Positions 50,446 to 60,038 of a stretch of DNA of 64,000 bases are shown here, in pieces. The position numbers and the translations under genes are program-made. The stretch lies in the NCBI RefSeq assembly GCF_004799445.1, contig NZ_SSNA01000137.1, positions 1-64,000 of the forward strand, read 5' to 3'. The number at the start of each line of letters is the position of its first letter. Position 1 is the first letter of the stretch. This stretch comes from Bradyrhizobium sp. GTDB lineage: Bacteria > Pseudomonadota > Alphaproteobacteria > Rhizobiales > Xanthobacteraceae. The notes below the pieces were generated by a model. It saw nothing but the letters and a program-made list of their open reading frames with translations. It did not search any database and was not told the origin of the DNA.

Positions 50446-53292
50446 ATGAATCCCGTCAAAGCACTAGAAAACCACGGCCAGGCGGTCTGGCTGGATTTCC
50501 TGGCCCGCGGCTTTGTCGCCAAGGGCGACCTGAAGAAGCTGATCGATACCGACGGCGTCAAGGGCGTGACCTCGAATCCGTCGATCTTCGAGAAGGCGAT
50601 CGGCAGTTCGGACGAATATGACGGCGCGATCGGCCATGCCTTAAAAAACGGCGATCGTCCGGTAGCCGAGCTTTTCGAACATTTGGCGGTCGAAGACATC
50701 CAGCACGCCGCCGACGTGCTGCGCCCGGTTTACGATCATTTGAAGGGCGAAGACGGATTCGTCAGTCTCGAAGTATCGCCGTATCTGGCGATGGACACCA
50801 AAGGCACCATCGCCGAGGCCGAACGGCTCTGGAAGGCCGTTCATCGCGACAACCTGATGGTCAAGGTACCCGCGACGCCGGAAGGCCTGCCCGCGATCGA
50901 ACACCTGATCGGCGAAGGCATCAGCATCAACATCACGTTGTTGTTCTCGCAGAAGGTCTACGTCGAAGTAGCCGACGCCTATCTCTCCGGCCTGGAGAAC
51001 TATGTCGCCGGCGGCGGCGATCCCTCCCATGTCGCCAGCGTCGCCAGCTTCTTCGTCAGCCGCATCGACAGCGCGGTCGACAAGCAGCTCGATGAAAGGA
51101 TCGCGCGCGCCAACGACCCCAGCGAGAAGGAACGGCTGGCCGCGCTGAAGGGCAAGGTCGCGGTCGCGAATGCAAAACTCGCCTATCAGGAATACAAGCG
51201 CCTGTTTTCCGGCCCGAGGTGGGACCGGCTCGCGGCCAAAGGCGCAAAACCGCAGCGGTTGCTGTGGGCTTCGACCGGCACCAAGAACAAGGACTATAGC
51301 GATGTGCTCTATGTCGAGGAGCTGATCGGTCCCAACACGGTCAACACCGTGCCGCCGACGACGCTCGACGCCTTCCGCGATCACGGCACGCCGCGCGACA
51401 GCCTTGAGGAAAATGTCGAGGACGCCAAACACGTCCTCGCCGAGCTCGAAAAGTCCGGCATCTCGCTTGATGCGATCACTGCCGAGCTGGTCAAGGACGG
51501 CGTCAAGCTGTTCGCGGATGCCGCCGACAAGCTATACGGGGCGGTAGCCAACAAGCGCGCGGCGGTGCTCGGCGGCGGGATCGACCGGCAACAGCTGGCG
51601 TTGGGCGCAAGCCTCGGGAAAGCCGTCGAAAAGAGCACCGAGAAATGGCGCGCGTCGGCAAATATCCGGCGGCTCTGGCAGAAGGACAATTCGGTGTGGA
51701 CCGGCGAGGACGAGCACAAATGGCTGGGCTGGCTGAACAGTCCGGCTGCTGCCGATGTCGCCGACTACGAGGATTACGCGCATCGCGTGAAGGGGCAGAA
51801 CTTCAGCGATGCGGTGGTGCTCGGCATGGGCGGGTCGAGCCTCGGGCCTGAAGTGCTGGCCGAAACCTATGCCAGGCAACCGGGCTTTCCCAAACTGCAT
51901 GTGCTGGACTCGACCGATCCGGCGCAGGTCCGCAGCCTTCAGGCGAAGATCAATCTCGCCAATACCGTCTTCATCGTCTCCAGCAAATCCGGCGGCACCA
52001 CCGAGCCGAACGTGATGAAGGATTACTTCTTCGCCCGTGTCTCCGAAACGATCGGCGCCGACAAGGCCGGCCATCGTTTCATCGCGGTGACCGACCCGGG
52101 CTCCTCGCTGGAGAAGGTTGCGACCAAGCAAGGCTTCGCGCGCATCTTCCACGGCGATCCCTCGATCGGTGGCCGCTATTCGGTGCTGTCGCCGTTTGGG
52201 CTGGTGCCGGCCGCGACCGCCGGCATCGATGTGCGCACGTTGATCAAAAACACGCTTTCGATGATGCGCTCCTGCGGACCGGATGTGCCGCCGCACGAAA
52301 ATCCCGGCGTACAGCTCGGCCTCGCCATGGGGCTGGCCGGCCTCGAAGGGCGCGACAAGGTGACGATCCTGTCGTCCAGCAAAATAGCCGATTTCGGCGC
52401 CTGGGCCGAACAGCTGATCGCCGAATCCACCGGCAAGGACGGCAAAGGGTTGATCCCGATCGAAGGCGAACCATTGGGCGATGCGGCGCTCTACGGCAAC
52501 GACCGGTTCTTCATCGATCTGCGCACCGAAGATAAAGGCGACGCCCCGCACGATGACAAGCTCGCCGCGCTGGAAAAGGCCGGGCATCCGGTAGTGCGCA
52601 TTGTCATGAAATCAATCGCGCATATCGGCCAGGAATTCTTCCGCTTCGAGATGGCGACCGCGGTTGCCGGTGCGATCCTCGGCATCAACCCGTTCAACCA
52701 GCCGGACGTCGAGGCCGCCAAGATCAAGACCCGCGAGTTGACCGCGGCGTTCGAGAAATCCGGCGCGCTGCCCACCGAAAAGCCGGTGATGTCGTCAGCG
52801 GAGGCCGATCTCTATACCGACGAAAAAAATGCCGCCGACTTGCGAAGGGCCGGTGCCGACGGCGACCTCGGCTCGTGGCTGAAAGCCCACATGGCGCGCG
52901 CAGGTAGCGACGATTATGTGGCACTGCTTGCCTATATCGAGCGCGATGCCGCCCATATCGCCGCGCTGCAGGCCATGCGGCTTGCGGTACGCGACAAGCG
53001 CCATGTCGCGACCTGCGCGGAATTCGGTCCGCGTTTCCTGCATTCCACGGGGCAGGCCTATAAGGGCGGCCCCGACAGCGGCGTCTTCCTGCAGATCACG
53101 TCCGATGACGCCGCGGATTTAGCCGTGCCCGGCCAAAAGGCCAGCTTCGGCGTGATCAAGGCGGCGCAGGCGCGCGGCGATTTCGACGTGCTAACCGAGC
53201 GCGGCCGGCGCGCGCTGCGGGTGCATCTCAAGGGTGATCTCGAAACCGGCCTGAAGGCGCTCGATAGCGCGATCAGGCATGCATTAAACTAG
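50446..53292 (+). CDS. tal-pgi: Bifunctional transaldolase / glucose-6-phosphate isomerase
   Basis: 948 residues. Residues 1-370 are transaldolase: LDFLARGFVAKGDLKKLID, GVTSNPSIFEKAI, the Schiff-base Lys140 in NLMVKVPATPEG, LLWASTGTKNKDY. Residues about 390-948 are phosphoglucose isomerase: LGMGGSSLGPEVLAET, FIVSSKSGGTTEPN, and the C-terminal GVIKAAQARGDFDVL. The fusion joins the non-oxidative pentose pathway to glucose-6-phosphate formation. First gene of the run tal-pgi, gnd, zwf, pgl, gluconokinase, HAD; 223 bases and a repeat separate it from gnd. Confidence 0.95.
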   Translation: MNPVKALENHGQAVWLDFLARGFVAKGDLKKLIDTDGVKGVTSNPSIFEKAIGSSDEYDGAIGHALKNGDRPVAELFEHLAVEDIQHAADVLRPVYDHLKGEDGFVSLEVSPYLAMDTKGTIAEAERLWKAVHRDNLMVKVPATPEGLPAIEHLIGEGISINITLLFSQKVYVEVADAYLSGLENYVAGGGDPSHVASVASFFVSRIDSAVDKQLDERIARANDPSEKERLAALKGKVAVANAKLAYQEYKRLFSGPRWDRLAAKGAKPQRLLWASTGTKNKDYSDVLYVEELIGPNTVNTVPPTTLDAFRDHGTPRDSLEENVEDAKHVLAELEKSGISLDAITAELVKDGVKLFADAADKLYGAVANKRAAVLGGGIDRQQLALGASLGKAVEKSTEKWRASANIRRLWQKDNSVWTGEDEHKWLGWLNSPAAADVADYEDYAHRVKGQNFSDAVVLGMGGSSLGPEVLAETYARQPGFPKLHVLDSTDPAQVRSLQAKINLANTVFIVSSKSGGTTEPNVMKDYFFARVSETIGADKAGHRFIAVTDPGSSLEKVATKQGFARIFHGDPSIGGRYSVLSPFGLVPAATAGIDVRTLIKNTLSMMRSCGPDVPPHENPGVQLGLAMGLAGLEGRDKVTILSSSKIADFGAWAEQLIAESTGKDGKGLIPIEGEPLGDAALYGNDRFFIDLRTEDKGDAPHDDKLAALEKAGHPVVRIVMKSIAHIGQEFFRFEMATAVAGAILGINPFNQPDVEAAKIKTRELTAAFEKSGALPTEKPVMSSAEADLYTDEKNAADLRRAGADGDLGSWLKAHMARAGSDDYVALLAYIERDAAHIAALQAMRLAVRDKRHVATCAEFGPRFLHSTGQAYKGGPDSGVFLQITSDDAADLAVPGQKASFGVIKAAQARGDFDVLTERGRRALRVHLKGDLETGLKALDSAIRHALN

Positions 53293-53333
53293 AATTGAAT
53301 TGATGACGATGGACGCAGGGTGTTGGGGTTCGG

Positions 53334-53447
53334 TGACCTCTCCCGTGGGGAGAGGTCAGACTGCCTTTGGCGATCCGGGTGAGGGGTTACGGTCCCTCGC
53401 TGGAGCGTACCCCTCATCCCAACCCTCTCCCCATGGGAGAGCGAGTT
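53334..53447. repeat. Dispersed repeat, CTCTCCCC/GGTGAGGGG family, copy 2
   Basis: GACCTCTCCCGTGGGGAGAGGTC is a perfect hairpin at the left; GGGTGAGGGGTTACGGTCCC and TACCCCTCATCCC, CTCTCCCCATGGGAGAG follow. Related to 20711-20858. It lies inside the operon between tal-pgi and gnd and may uncouple their mRNAs. Confidence 0.8.
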
Positions 53448-53515
53448 CACCGCCGCTGCCGTGATGTCGACGCAAAATCCCCAGGTCAATTGAACCAATC
53501 CAAGGATTTACAAAA

Positions 53516-54508
53516 ATGCAGCTCGGCATGATCGGTTTGGGGCGGATGGGCGGCAATATCGTCCGCCGGCTAATGAAGCACGGACACACGACCGTCGTTT
53601 ACGACAAGGATCCCAAGGCGGTCGCTGCGATCGCGGCTGATGGCGCGGTTAGTTCGGGCGCACTGGAAGATTTCGTCAAGAAGCTCGAGAAACCTCGCAC
53701 CGCCTGGGTGATGCTCCCCGCCGGCAAGATCACCGAGGCGACGATCGATGCACTGGCAAAACTGATGGAGAGTGGCGATGTCATCATCGATGGCGGCAAC
53801 ACGTTCTGGCAGGACGACGTGCGCCGCGGCAAAGCCCTGAAGGATCGCGGCATCCATTATATCGACGTCGGCACGTCGGGCGGCGTCTGGGGCATCGACC
53901 GCGGCTATTGCATGATGATCGGCGGCGACAAGGCGGTGGTCGATCGCCTGGATCCGATCTTCGCGGCGCTCGCGCCGGGGATCGGCGATATTCCGCGTAC
54001 CGCCGGACGTGATGGACGCGATCCGCGCATCGAGCAGGGTTATATCCATGCCGGTCCGGTCGGCGCCGGACACTTCGTCAAGATGGTTCACAACGGCATC
54101 GAATATGGCCTGATGCAAGCCTATGCCGAGGGTTTTGACATTTTGAAGAATGCCAATATCGAGGCGTTGCCGGCGGAGCACCGCTTCGATCTCGACATCG
54201 CCGATATCGCCGAGGTGTGGCGGCGCGGCAGCGTGATCCCATCCTGGTTGCTCGACCTCACGGCGTCCGCGCTGGCGGATAATCACACGCTGGATAATTA
54301 TTCGGGATTTGTGGAAGATTCCGGCGAAGGCCGCTGGACCGTCAACGCCGCGATCGACGAAGCGGTGCCTGCCGAGGTGCTGACCGCGGCGCTGTTTGCG
54401 CGGTTTCGCTCACGCAAGGAGCATACCTTCGCGGAAAAAATCCTCTCCGCGATGCGCGCCGGTTTCGGCGGCCACCGGGAGCCGAAAAAACCCGGTCCGA
54501 AGGCCTGA
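53516..54508 (+). CDS. gnd: 6-phosphogluconate dehydrogenase, decarboxylating
   Basis: 330 residues, the short (Bacillus YqeC/GndA-like) form. NAD(P) motif GLGRMGGNI at 7-15, [18 protein letters not shown], the substrate signature [13 protein letters not shown] and catalytic [16 protein letters not shown] with the conserved Lys and Asn. Oxidises 6-phosphogluconate to ribulose-5-phosphate and CO2. Five bases before zwf. Confidence 0.94.
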   Translation: MQLGMIGLGRMGGNIVRRLMKHGHTTVVYDKDPKAVAAIAADGAVSSGALEDFVKKLEKPRTAWVMLPAGKITEATIDALAKLMESGDVIIDGGNTFWQDDVRRGKALKDRGIHYIDVGTSGGVWGIDRGYCMMIGGDKAVVDRLDPIFAALAPGIGDIPRTAGRDGRDPRIEQGYIHAGPVGAGHFVKMVHNGIEYGLMQAYAEGFDILKNANIEALPAEHRFDLDIADIAEVWRRGSVIPSWLLDLTASALADNHTLDNYSGFVEDSGEGRWTVNAAIDEAVPAEVLTAALFARFRSRKEHTFAEKILSAMRAGFGGHREPKKPGPKA

Positions 54509-54513
54509 GACAG

Positions 54514-56025
54514 ATGACGGTTACCCAAGCCAAACAAAAAAAGCCCGACTCCTGCAGCATCGTGATCTTCGGCGTCACCGGTGATCTCGCACACCGGCTG
54601 GTGATCCCCGCACTCTACAACCTCGCCGCAAACGACTTGCTGCCGGACGATTTCTGTATCGTCGGCATCGCCCGCAAGGGCATGTCGAGCGAGGAATTGA
54701 CCGCAAGCCTGAAGCAGGGCCTGCACCAATTCGCCACCCGCAAGGTTGATGAGGCCATCGCCGAACGCCTGCTCGGATGCATCACCTGCATCGAGGCTGA
54801 TCCGAAAGACCCCGCGTCGTTCGATAAGATGCGTGAACAGCTCGACAAACTGGAGGCCGCACGAAAGACCGGCGGCAACCGGCTGTTCTATCTGGCGACA
54901 CCACCCAACGCCTTCCTCCCGATCAGCCAGGAACTCGGCCGCACCGGCATGCTGAGCGAGAACGGCGCGTGGCGGCGGCTGGTGGTGGAAAAGCCATTCG
55001 GGACCGATCTCGCGTCGGCCAAAGCGCTGAACAGCGAATTGTTGAAGCTCGTCGAAGAGCACCAGATTTACCGGATCGATCATTACCTCGGCAAGGAAAC
55101 CGTCCAGAATATCCTGGTGCTGCGCTTCGCCAACGGCATGTTCGAGCCGATCTGGAATCGCAATCACATCGACCATATCCAGATTACCGTCGACGAGAAG
55201 CTCGGCGTCGGCCACCGCGGCAGCTTCTACGACGCCACCGGCGCGCTGCGCGACATGGTGCCGAATCATTTGTTTCAGCTGCTGTCGCTGGTCGCGATGG
55301 AGCCGCCGGCGAAATTCGATGCCCATTCGGTGCGGTCGGAGAAAGCCGAGGTGCTGTCGGCGATCCAGACCCAGAGCGAGGAAGAGGCCCTGCGCAATTC
55401 GGTGCGCGGGCAATATCGCGCCGGCAAGGTCGGCGACACCGAGATCGAGGACTATCGCAAGACCGAGGATGTCAACCCCGGCAGCACCACGGAGACCTAC
55501 GCCGCGCTGAAGCTGACGATCGACAACTGGCGCTGGGCCGGGGTCCCGTTTTATCTCCGTACCGGCAAGGCGCTCGGCGTGAAACGAACGGAGATCGCGA
55601 TCAAGTTCAAGCAGGCGCCGTTTGCCATGTTCCGCGACACGCCCGTGGACCGGTTGTCGCAGAATTTTCTCATTATCAGCACCGAGCCGACCGAAGGCAT
55701 TGCGCTGCAGTTCAATACCAAAGTGCCCGGACCCGCCATCGAGATCGACGGCGTCGAGATGAAATTTCGCTACAAGGATTATTTCCGGGCCGAGCCCTCA
55801 ACCGGTTACGAGACGCTGATCTACGACTGCATGATCGGCGACAACATCCTGTTTCAGCGCGCCGACAGCGTGGAGGCCGGGTGGCAGGCGGTGCAGCCGT
55901 TCCTGGATGCCTGGAAGAAGGCCGGCTCCAAGGGGCTGAAGATCTATGATCCCGGCAGCGAAGGGCCCGAAGAGGCCAACGATCTGGTCGAGCGTGATGG
56001 CCGAAACTGGCGGAATTTGACCTGA
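54514..56025 (+). CDS. zwf: Glucose-6-phosphate 1-dehydrogenase
   Basis: 503 residues. The Rossmann motif is IFGVTGDLAHRLV (residues 18-30) and the active site RIDHYLGKE has His190 with Lys194; IQITVDEKLGVGHRG and YKDYF are also typical. First enzyme of the oxidative pentose phosphate/Entner-Doudoroff route, giving 6-phosphogluconolactone and NADPH. Two bases before pgl, so translationally coupled. Confidence 0.96.
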   Translation: MTVTQAKQKKPDSCSIVIFGVTGDLAHRLVIPALYNLAANDLLPDDFCIVGIARKGMSSEELTASLKQGLHQFATRKVDEAIAERLLGCITCIEADPKDPASFDKMREQLDKLEAARKTGGNRLFYLATPPNAFLPISQELGRTGMLSENGAWRRLVVEKPFGTDLASAKALNSELLKLVEEHQIYRIDHYLGKETVQNILVLRFANGMFEPIWNRNHIDHIQITVDEKLGVGHRGSFYDATGALRDMVPNHLFQLLSLVAMEPPAKFDAHSVRSEKAEVLSAIQTQSEEEALRNSVRGQYRAGKVGDTEIEDYRKTEDVNPGSTTETYAALKLTIDNWRWAGVPFYLRTGKALGVKRTEIAIKFKQAPFAMFRDTPVDRLSQNFLIISTEPTEGIALQFNTKVPGPAIEIDGVEMKFRYKDYFRAEPSTGYETLIYDCMIGDNILFQRADSVEAGWQAVQPFLDAWKKAGSKGLKIYDPGSEGPEEANDLVERDGRNWRNLT

Positions 56026-56027
56026 CG

Positions 56028-56768
56028 ATGGCCGATGACAATCAACGCAAGGTTATCAGGGTTGCCGATCCGGCTGCGCTTGCGGCCGCCGCCGCGGAGC
56101 GACTGCTGGCAAGGATCGGCGCGAACCGTGGCCGGGCGGCGATTTGCCTGACCGGCGGATCGAGCCCGAAACAGCTCTACCGGTTGCTCGCGACCGACAG
56201 CTATCGCAGCCGGATCCCCTGGGACCGTGTCCATTGGTTCATCGGCGACGAGCGCTTTGTTGCCCCGAACGATCCCCTCAACAACATGGGCGTGGCGCGG
56301 GATATCTTTCTCGATTCCCATGCGCCGGCTGCCAACATCCACCCGATCCCGACCGACACCGCTGGCCCCGAGGAATCCGCGCACCGCTATGAGCACGAGC
56401 TGCAAGCCTTCTACGGCGCGCGCGAGCTTGAGCCCGCCCGGCCGTTGTTCGATGTGGTGCTGATGGGCGTCGGGCCCGATGGCCATACCGCATCGCTATT
56501 TCCGGATTATCCGGCCGTCGAAGAGACCACACGCTGGGTGGTCGGCGTGCCCAAGGCCCATGTCGAGCCGTTCGTGCCCCGGGTCACGCTGACCTTGCCG
56601 GCGCTCGGCTCCTGCCGCGAAATGCTGTTCGAAGTCGCAGGCTCCGAGAAGCGCACGATCTTGACGCGTCTGTTCGCGGACGAGAACCTGCCGGCGAAGC
56701 GGGCGCGCTCCACGGGCGAGACGGTCTTGCTGGTGGATCGTGCCGCGCTTGGCGGAGAACCGTCGTGA
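56028..56768 (+). CDS. pgl: 6-phosphogluconolactonase
   Basis: 246 residues (DevB/NagB-like fold). AICLTGGSSPKQLYRLLA, VHWFIGDERFVAPNDPLNNM and DVVLMGVGPDGHTASLFP are the family signatures, the last with the active-site His. Hydrolyses the lactone made by zwf. It overlaps the next gene by four bases (GTGA). Confidence 0.95.
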   Translation: MADDNQRKVIRVADPAALAAAAAERLLARIGANRGRAAICLTGGSSPKQLYRLLATDSYRSRIPWDRVHWFIGDERFVAPNDPLNNMGVARDIFLDSHAPAANIHPIPTDTAGPEESAHRYEHELQAFYGARELEPARPLFDVVLMGVGPDGHTASLFPDYPAVEETTRWVVGVPKAHVEPFVPRVTLTLPALGSCREMLFEVAGSEKRTILTRLFADENLPAKRARSTGETVLLVDRAALGGEPS

Positions 56769-57325
56769 ACGACGAAGCTTGCGGGCCACCATGCGCATTG
56801 ATCGTGATGGGGGTATCCGGGTCAGGCAAGAGCACCATCGCGGCCAGGCTCGCCGAACGGCTGAACTGGGCGTATGAGGACGGCGACCGGTTTCACCCGC
56901 CGCGCAACGTCGCCAAGATGAGCGCCGGCCAACCCCTCACCGACGAGGACCGCTGGCCCTGGCTGCAGGCGATCGCCGATGAGATCGACAGGGTCTGCCG
57001 GAGCGGCGGACATGCCGTGATCGCCTGCTCCGCGCTCAAGCGCGCCTATCGCGACGTGTTGGTGCATGGCCGAAGCGACGTCCGCATTGTCTTCCTCTGC
57101 GGAACGCCGGCCCTGATCGCGGACCGGCTGGCCGGGCGCAAGGGTCATTTCATGCCGCCGGGGCTGTTGGACAGCCAGTTCAAGACGCTGGAACCGCCGG
57201 CTGGCGACGAAAACCCTGTCATCGTGTCGATCGATGCTTCGGTCGAGAGCATCGTCGAAGACGTCGTTCGCCAACTGAAAACCAGCCGCGCCGATCGCGG
57301 TGGACCCGCCAGGAACCGCATATGA
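56765..57325 (+). CDS. gntK: Gluconokinase
   Basis: 186 residues with a GTG start overlapping the pgl stop. P-loop MGVSGSGKSTIAARLAERL, YEDGDRFHPPRNVAKMSAGQ, TDEDRWPWLQAI and ACSALKRAYRDVL are the GntK/IdnK signature. Phosphorylates gluconate to 6-phosphogluconate, which links periplasmic oxidation of glucose (by PQQ enzymes) to this pathway. Overlaps the next gene by four bases. Confidence 0.92.
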   Translation: MNDEACGPPCALIVMGVSGSGKSTIAARLAERLNWAYEDGDRFHPPRNVAKMSAGQPLTDEDRWPWLQAIADEIDRVCRSGGHAVIACSALKRAYRDVLVHGRSDVRIVFLCGTPALIADRLAGRKGHFMPPGLLDSQFKTLEPPAGDENPVIVSIDASVESIVEDVVRQLKTSRADRGGPARNRI

Positions 57326-58131
57326 CCCGCATTGCCCTTGTTGTCTCCGACGTCGACGGCACGCTCCTGACAAAGGACAAGACGCTGACCGACGGGGCCA
57401 AGGCTGCGGTACGGCGGCTGCACGAGGCCGGCATCGGCTTCACCATCACCTCGAGCCGGCCGACGATCGGCATGCGGTTTCTGATCGAGCCGTTGCAAAT
57501 CACGCTGCCGGTCGGGGCTTTCAACGGCAGTTGCATCGTCGATCCGCAGCTAAAGCCGATCGAGCAGCACCTGATTCCGGCGCCCGCAACGCAGCGCGCG
57601 CTGGACGTGCTCAACGAATACGGCGTCGATATCTGGCTGTTCACCAGCGATCTCTGGCTCACCCGCGACGGCAACGGCGAATACGTTCCAAATGAAAAGC
57701 GCGCGATCCGCGCCGATCCGACCATCGTCGCGGATTTTGCACCCTATCTGGCATCGGCCTGCAAGATCGTCGGTGCCAGCGCCGATGCGGCACTGCTGCA
57801 ACGCTGCGAAGCCGCCATGCAGCAAGCCCTGGGCGCGCAGGCGACCGCGGTGCGGTCGCAGAGTTACTATCTCGACGTCACCCCGCCGGGCTGCAACAAG
57901 GGCACCTTTGTGCAGACGATGGCCGGACGCCTGGGCATCCCGCTGGATGCGGTCGCCACCATCGGTGACATGCAGAACGACCTGGCGATGTTCCGCACCA
58001 GTGGCGTCTCCTTCGCCATGGGCAACGCCACCGACGACGTCAAGAAGCTGGCAACCCATGTCACGGCCTCGAACGAGGATGACGGTTTTGCACGAGCGAT
58101 TGAGATGATCCTGAACAACGAGGCGGGGTAA
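57322..58131 (+). CDS. Cof-type HAD-family phosphatase
   Basis: 269 residues. HAD motif I VVSDVDGTLLTKDK with the nucleophile Asp, motif II TITSSRPTIG, a C2B cap, then motif III/IV (CNKGTFVQTMAG, ATIGDMQNDLAMFR). Dephosphorylates a small phosphometabolite; the operon suggests a sugar phosphate such as 6-phosphogluconate or a side product, but this is inference. Last gene of the operon, coupled to gluconokinase by an ATGA overlap. Confidence 0.88.
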   Translation: MTRIALVVSDVDGTLLTKDKTLTDGAKAAVRRLHEAGIGFTITSSRPTIGMRFLIEPLQITLPVGAFNGSCIVDPQLKPIEQHLIPAPATQRALDVLNEYGVDIWLFTSDLWLTRDGNGEYVPNEKRAIRADPTIVADFAPYLASACKIVGASADAALLQRCEAAMQQALGAQATAVRSQSYYLDVTPPGCNKGTFVQTMAGRLGIPLDAVATIGDMQNDLAMFRTSGVSFAMGNATDDVKKLATHVTASNEDDGFARAIEMILNNEAG

Positions 58132-58426
58132 ACGATCGTCTTCTTACCAACTCATTGGTTACCCGCGTAACAGTTTCGTGTTCCGCGCGAAGGATCGTGA
58201 TTGATCCATGTCAACGATCGACCGCGCCAACGATGGTTGAAATTAATCGCGGCTGAACCACTCAGCCATCTCATCGGGCTGCCTTCCCCGACGACCAGCG
58301 ATTCGAGACACGCAGATATCAGCGTCCTCTCCCTGCACGACATGGGCAGGTCGCCGCAAGCTTCCAGCAGCACAAGTGCCCCGACGGTGGGATCCAACCC
58401 ATAATGCCGTTCGAAAGGAACATGCC

Positions 58427-60007
58427 ATGACCATCGGAGACAGAAAGGCATACCTCGTGGGAGGTGGCATCGGCTCCCTGGCGGCGGCTGCTTTCATGAT
58501 CCGGGATGGCGGCCTGCCGGGCGGCAACATCACGATTTACGAAGCCTTGCCGGTGCTGGGCGGAAGCCTCGATGGCGGAGGAAACCCCGAAGATGGCTAT
58601 ACCCTGCGCGGTGGGCGGATGCTGACGACGGACAATTATGAATGCACCTGGGGATTGTTCAAGTCGATCCCGTCCCTGGTCAATCCGGGCAAGACCGTGT
58701 TCGACGAGACGGTCGAGTTCAACCAGAAGATGAAGTCGCATTCCCAGGCGCGCCTGGTCGACCGCAACCGCGCCGTTGTCGACGTGACCTCGATGGGTTT
58801 CTCGATGGCCGATCGGATGGAGCTCCTCAAGCTCATGATGGCGAGTGAGCCGGAACTGGGTACGGACCCGATCACCGACTGGCTCTCGCCGGAATTCTTC
58901 ACGACCAGATTCTGGTATATGTGGGCAACGACCTTTGCCTTTCAGCCCTGGCACAGCGCGGTCGAGTTCAAGCGCTATCTGCACAGATTCATCAAGGAAT
59001 TCTCCCGCATTGAAACGCTCGCGGGAGTGAAACGCACGGTCTTCAATCAATATGACTCGCTGGTTCGGCCGCTTCAGGCATGGCTTGCGGACAAGGGCGT
59101 GAATTTCCAGAAAGGCTGCGTTGTTAGCGACTTCGATCTTGCGTCCGAGGCTGGCAAGGTTGTCGTCCGAGCGATCAAGATCAGGCGGGCCGGCAAGAGC
59201 GAGACCGAGTCCGTTGCGATCAGCGCCGATGACCTGGTTTTCTTCCAGAACGGCTCCATGACCGACGCATCGAGCTTCGGTTCAATGACGCGGGCTCCCG
59301 CGCAGCTGACAAAGCAGGAGAGCGGCGGCTGGACCCTGTGGGAAAAACTGGCCGAAGGCCGTCCGGAGTTTGGCAATCCCGCCGCTTTCAACAGCAGCAT
59401 TCCCGAATCCTGGTGGGAATCGTTTACCGTGACGCTCAGGGACGCCGCTTTTTTCGGCCGGATGGAGGCATTCTCCGGCAACAAGGCTGGCACCGGCGGC
59501 CAGGTTACCTTCAAGGATTCCAGATGGTTGATGTCGGTGGTGCTGGCGCATCAGCCGCATTTCGCCAATCAGCCCGCGGACGTTCAGGTGTTCTGGGGAT
59601 ACGCCCTGCACCCGGACCGGATCGGCGATTTCGTGGCCAAGCCGATGTCGGAATGCACTGGCGCCGAGATTCTCCACGAGCTTTGCGGTCACCTCAATTT
59701 CGACCGCAGGATATTCGCCAAGGCGATCTGCATTCCGTGCCGCCTGCCTTACATCACCAGCATGTTCATGCCGCGTGCGCTGACCGACCGGCCGTTGCCG
59801 GTTCCGAAATCGTCGAAGAATCTGGCCTTCGTCAGCCAGTTTGTTGAAATTCCCGAGGACGTCGTGTTCACGGTCGAGTATTCGGTTCGGGTCGCGCAGA
59901 TGGCGGTTTACGAATTGCTCAAGATCGATCGCGAGATTCCGCCGATCCTGCATCACGACAAATCGCTGGAAGTCAATTTCGACGCGGCGATCAAGGCCTT
60001 CAAATGA
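58427..60007 (+). CDS. ohyA: Oleate hydratase (myosin-cross-reactive antigen family)
   Basis: 526 residues from ATG 58427 (GAAAGGAA upstream). FAD-binding start: KAYLVGGGIGSLAAAAFMIR, then VLGGSLDGGGNPEDGYTLRG and the GGRMLTTDNYECTW substrate/FAD region. Later SMTDASSFGSMTRAP and HPDRIGDFVAKPMSECTG are typical of the family. Adds water to the cis-9 double bond of oleate to give 10-hydroxystearate. FAD has a structural role. Slightly shorter than most OhyA proteins (about 560-650), but the core is complete. Confidence 0.93.
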   Translation: MTIGDRKAYLVGGGIGSLAAAAFMIRDGGLPGGNITIYEALPVLGGSLDGGGNPEDGYTLRGGRMLTTDNYECTWGLFKSIPSLVNPGKTVFDETVEFNQKMKSHSQARLVDRNRAVVDVTSMGFSMADRMELLKLMMASEPELGTDPITDWLSPEFFTTRFWYMWATTFAFQPWHSAVEFKRYLHRFIKEFSRIETLAGVKRTVFNQYDSLVRPLQAWLADKGVNFQKGCVVSDFDLASEAGKVVVRAIKIRRAGKSETESVAISADDLVFFQNGSMTDASSFGSMTRAPAQLTKQESGGWTLWEKLAEGRPEFGNPAAFNSSIPESWWESFTVTLRDAAFFGRMEAFSGNKAGTGGQVTFKDSRWLMSVVLAHQPHFANQPADVQVFWGYALHPDRIGDFVAKPMSECTGAEILHELCGHLNFDRRIFAKAICIPCRLPYITSMFMPRALTDRPLPVPKSSKNLAFVSQFVEIPEDVVFTVEYSVRVAQMAVYELLKIDREIPPILHHDKSLEVNFDAAIKAFK

Positions 60008-60038
60008 AGCCCGTCGGTCGTCGCTAGCCGCCTCGCGC

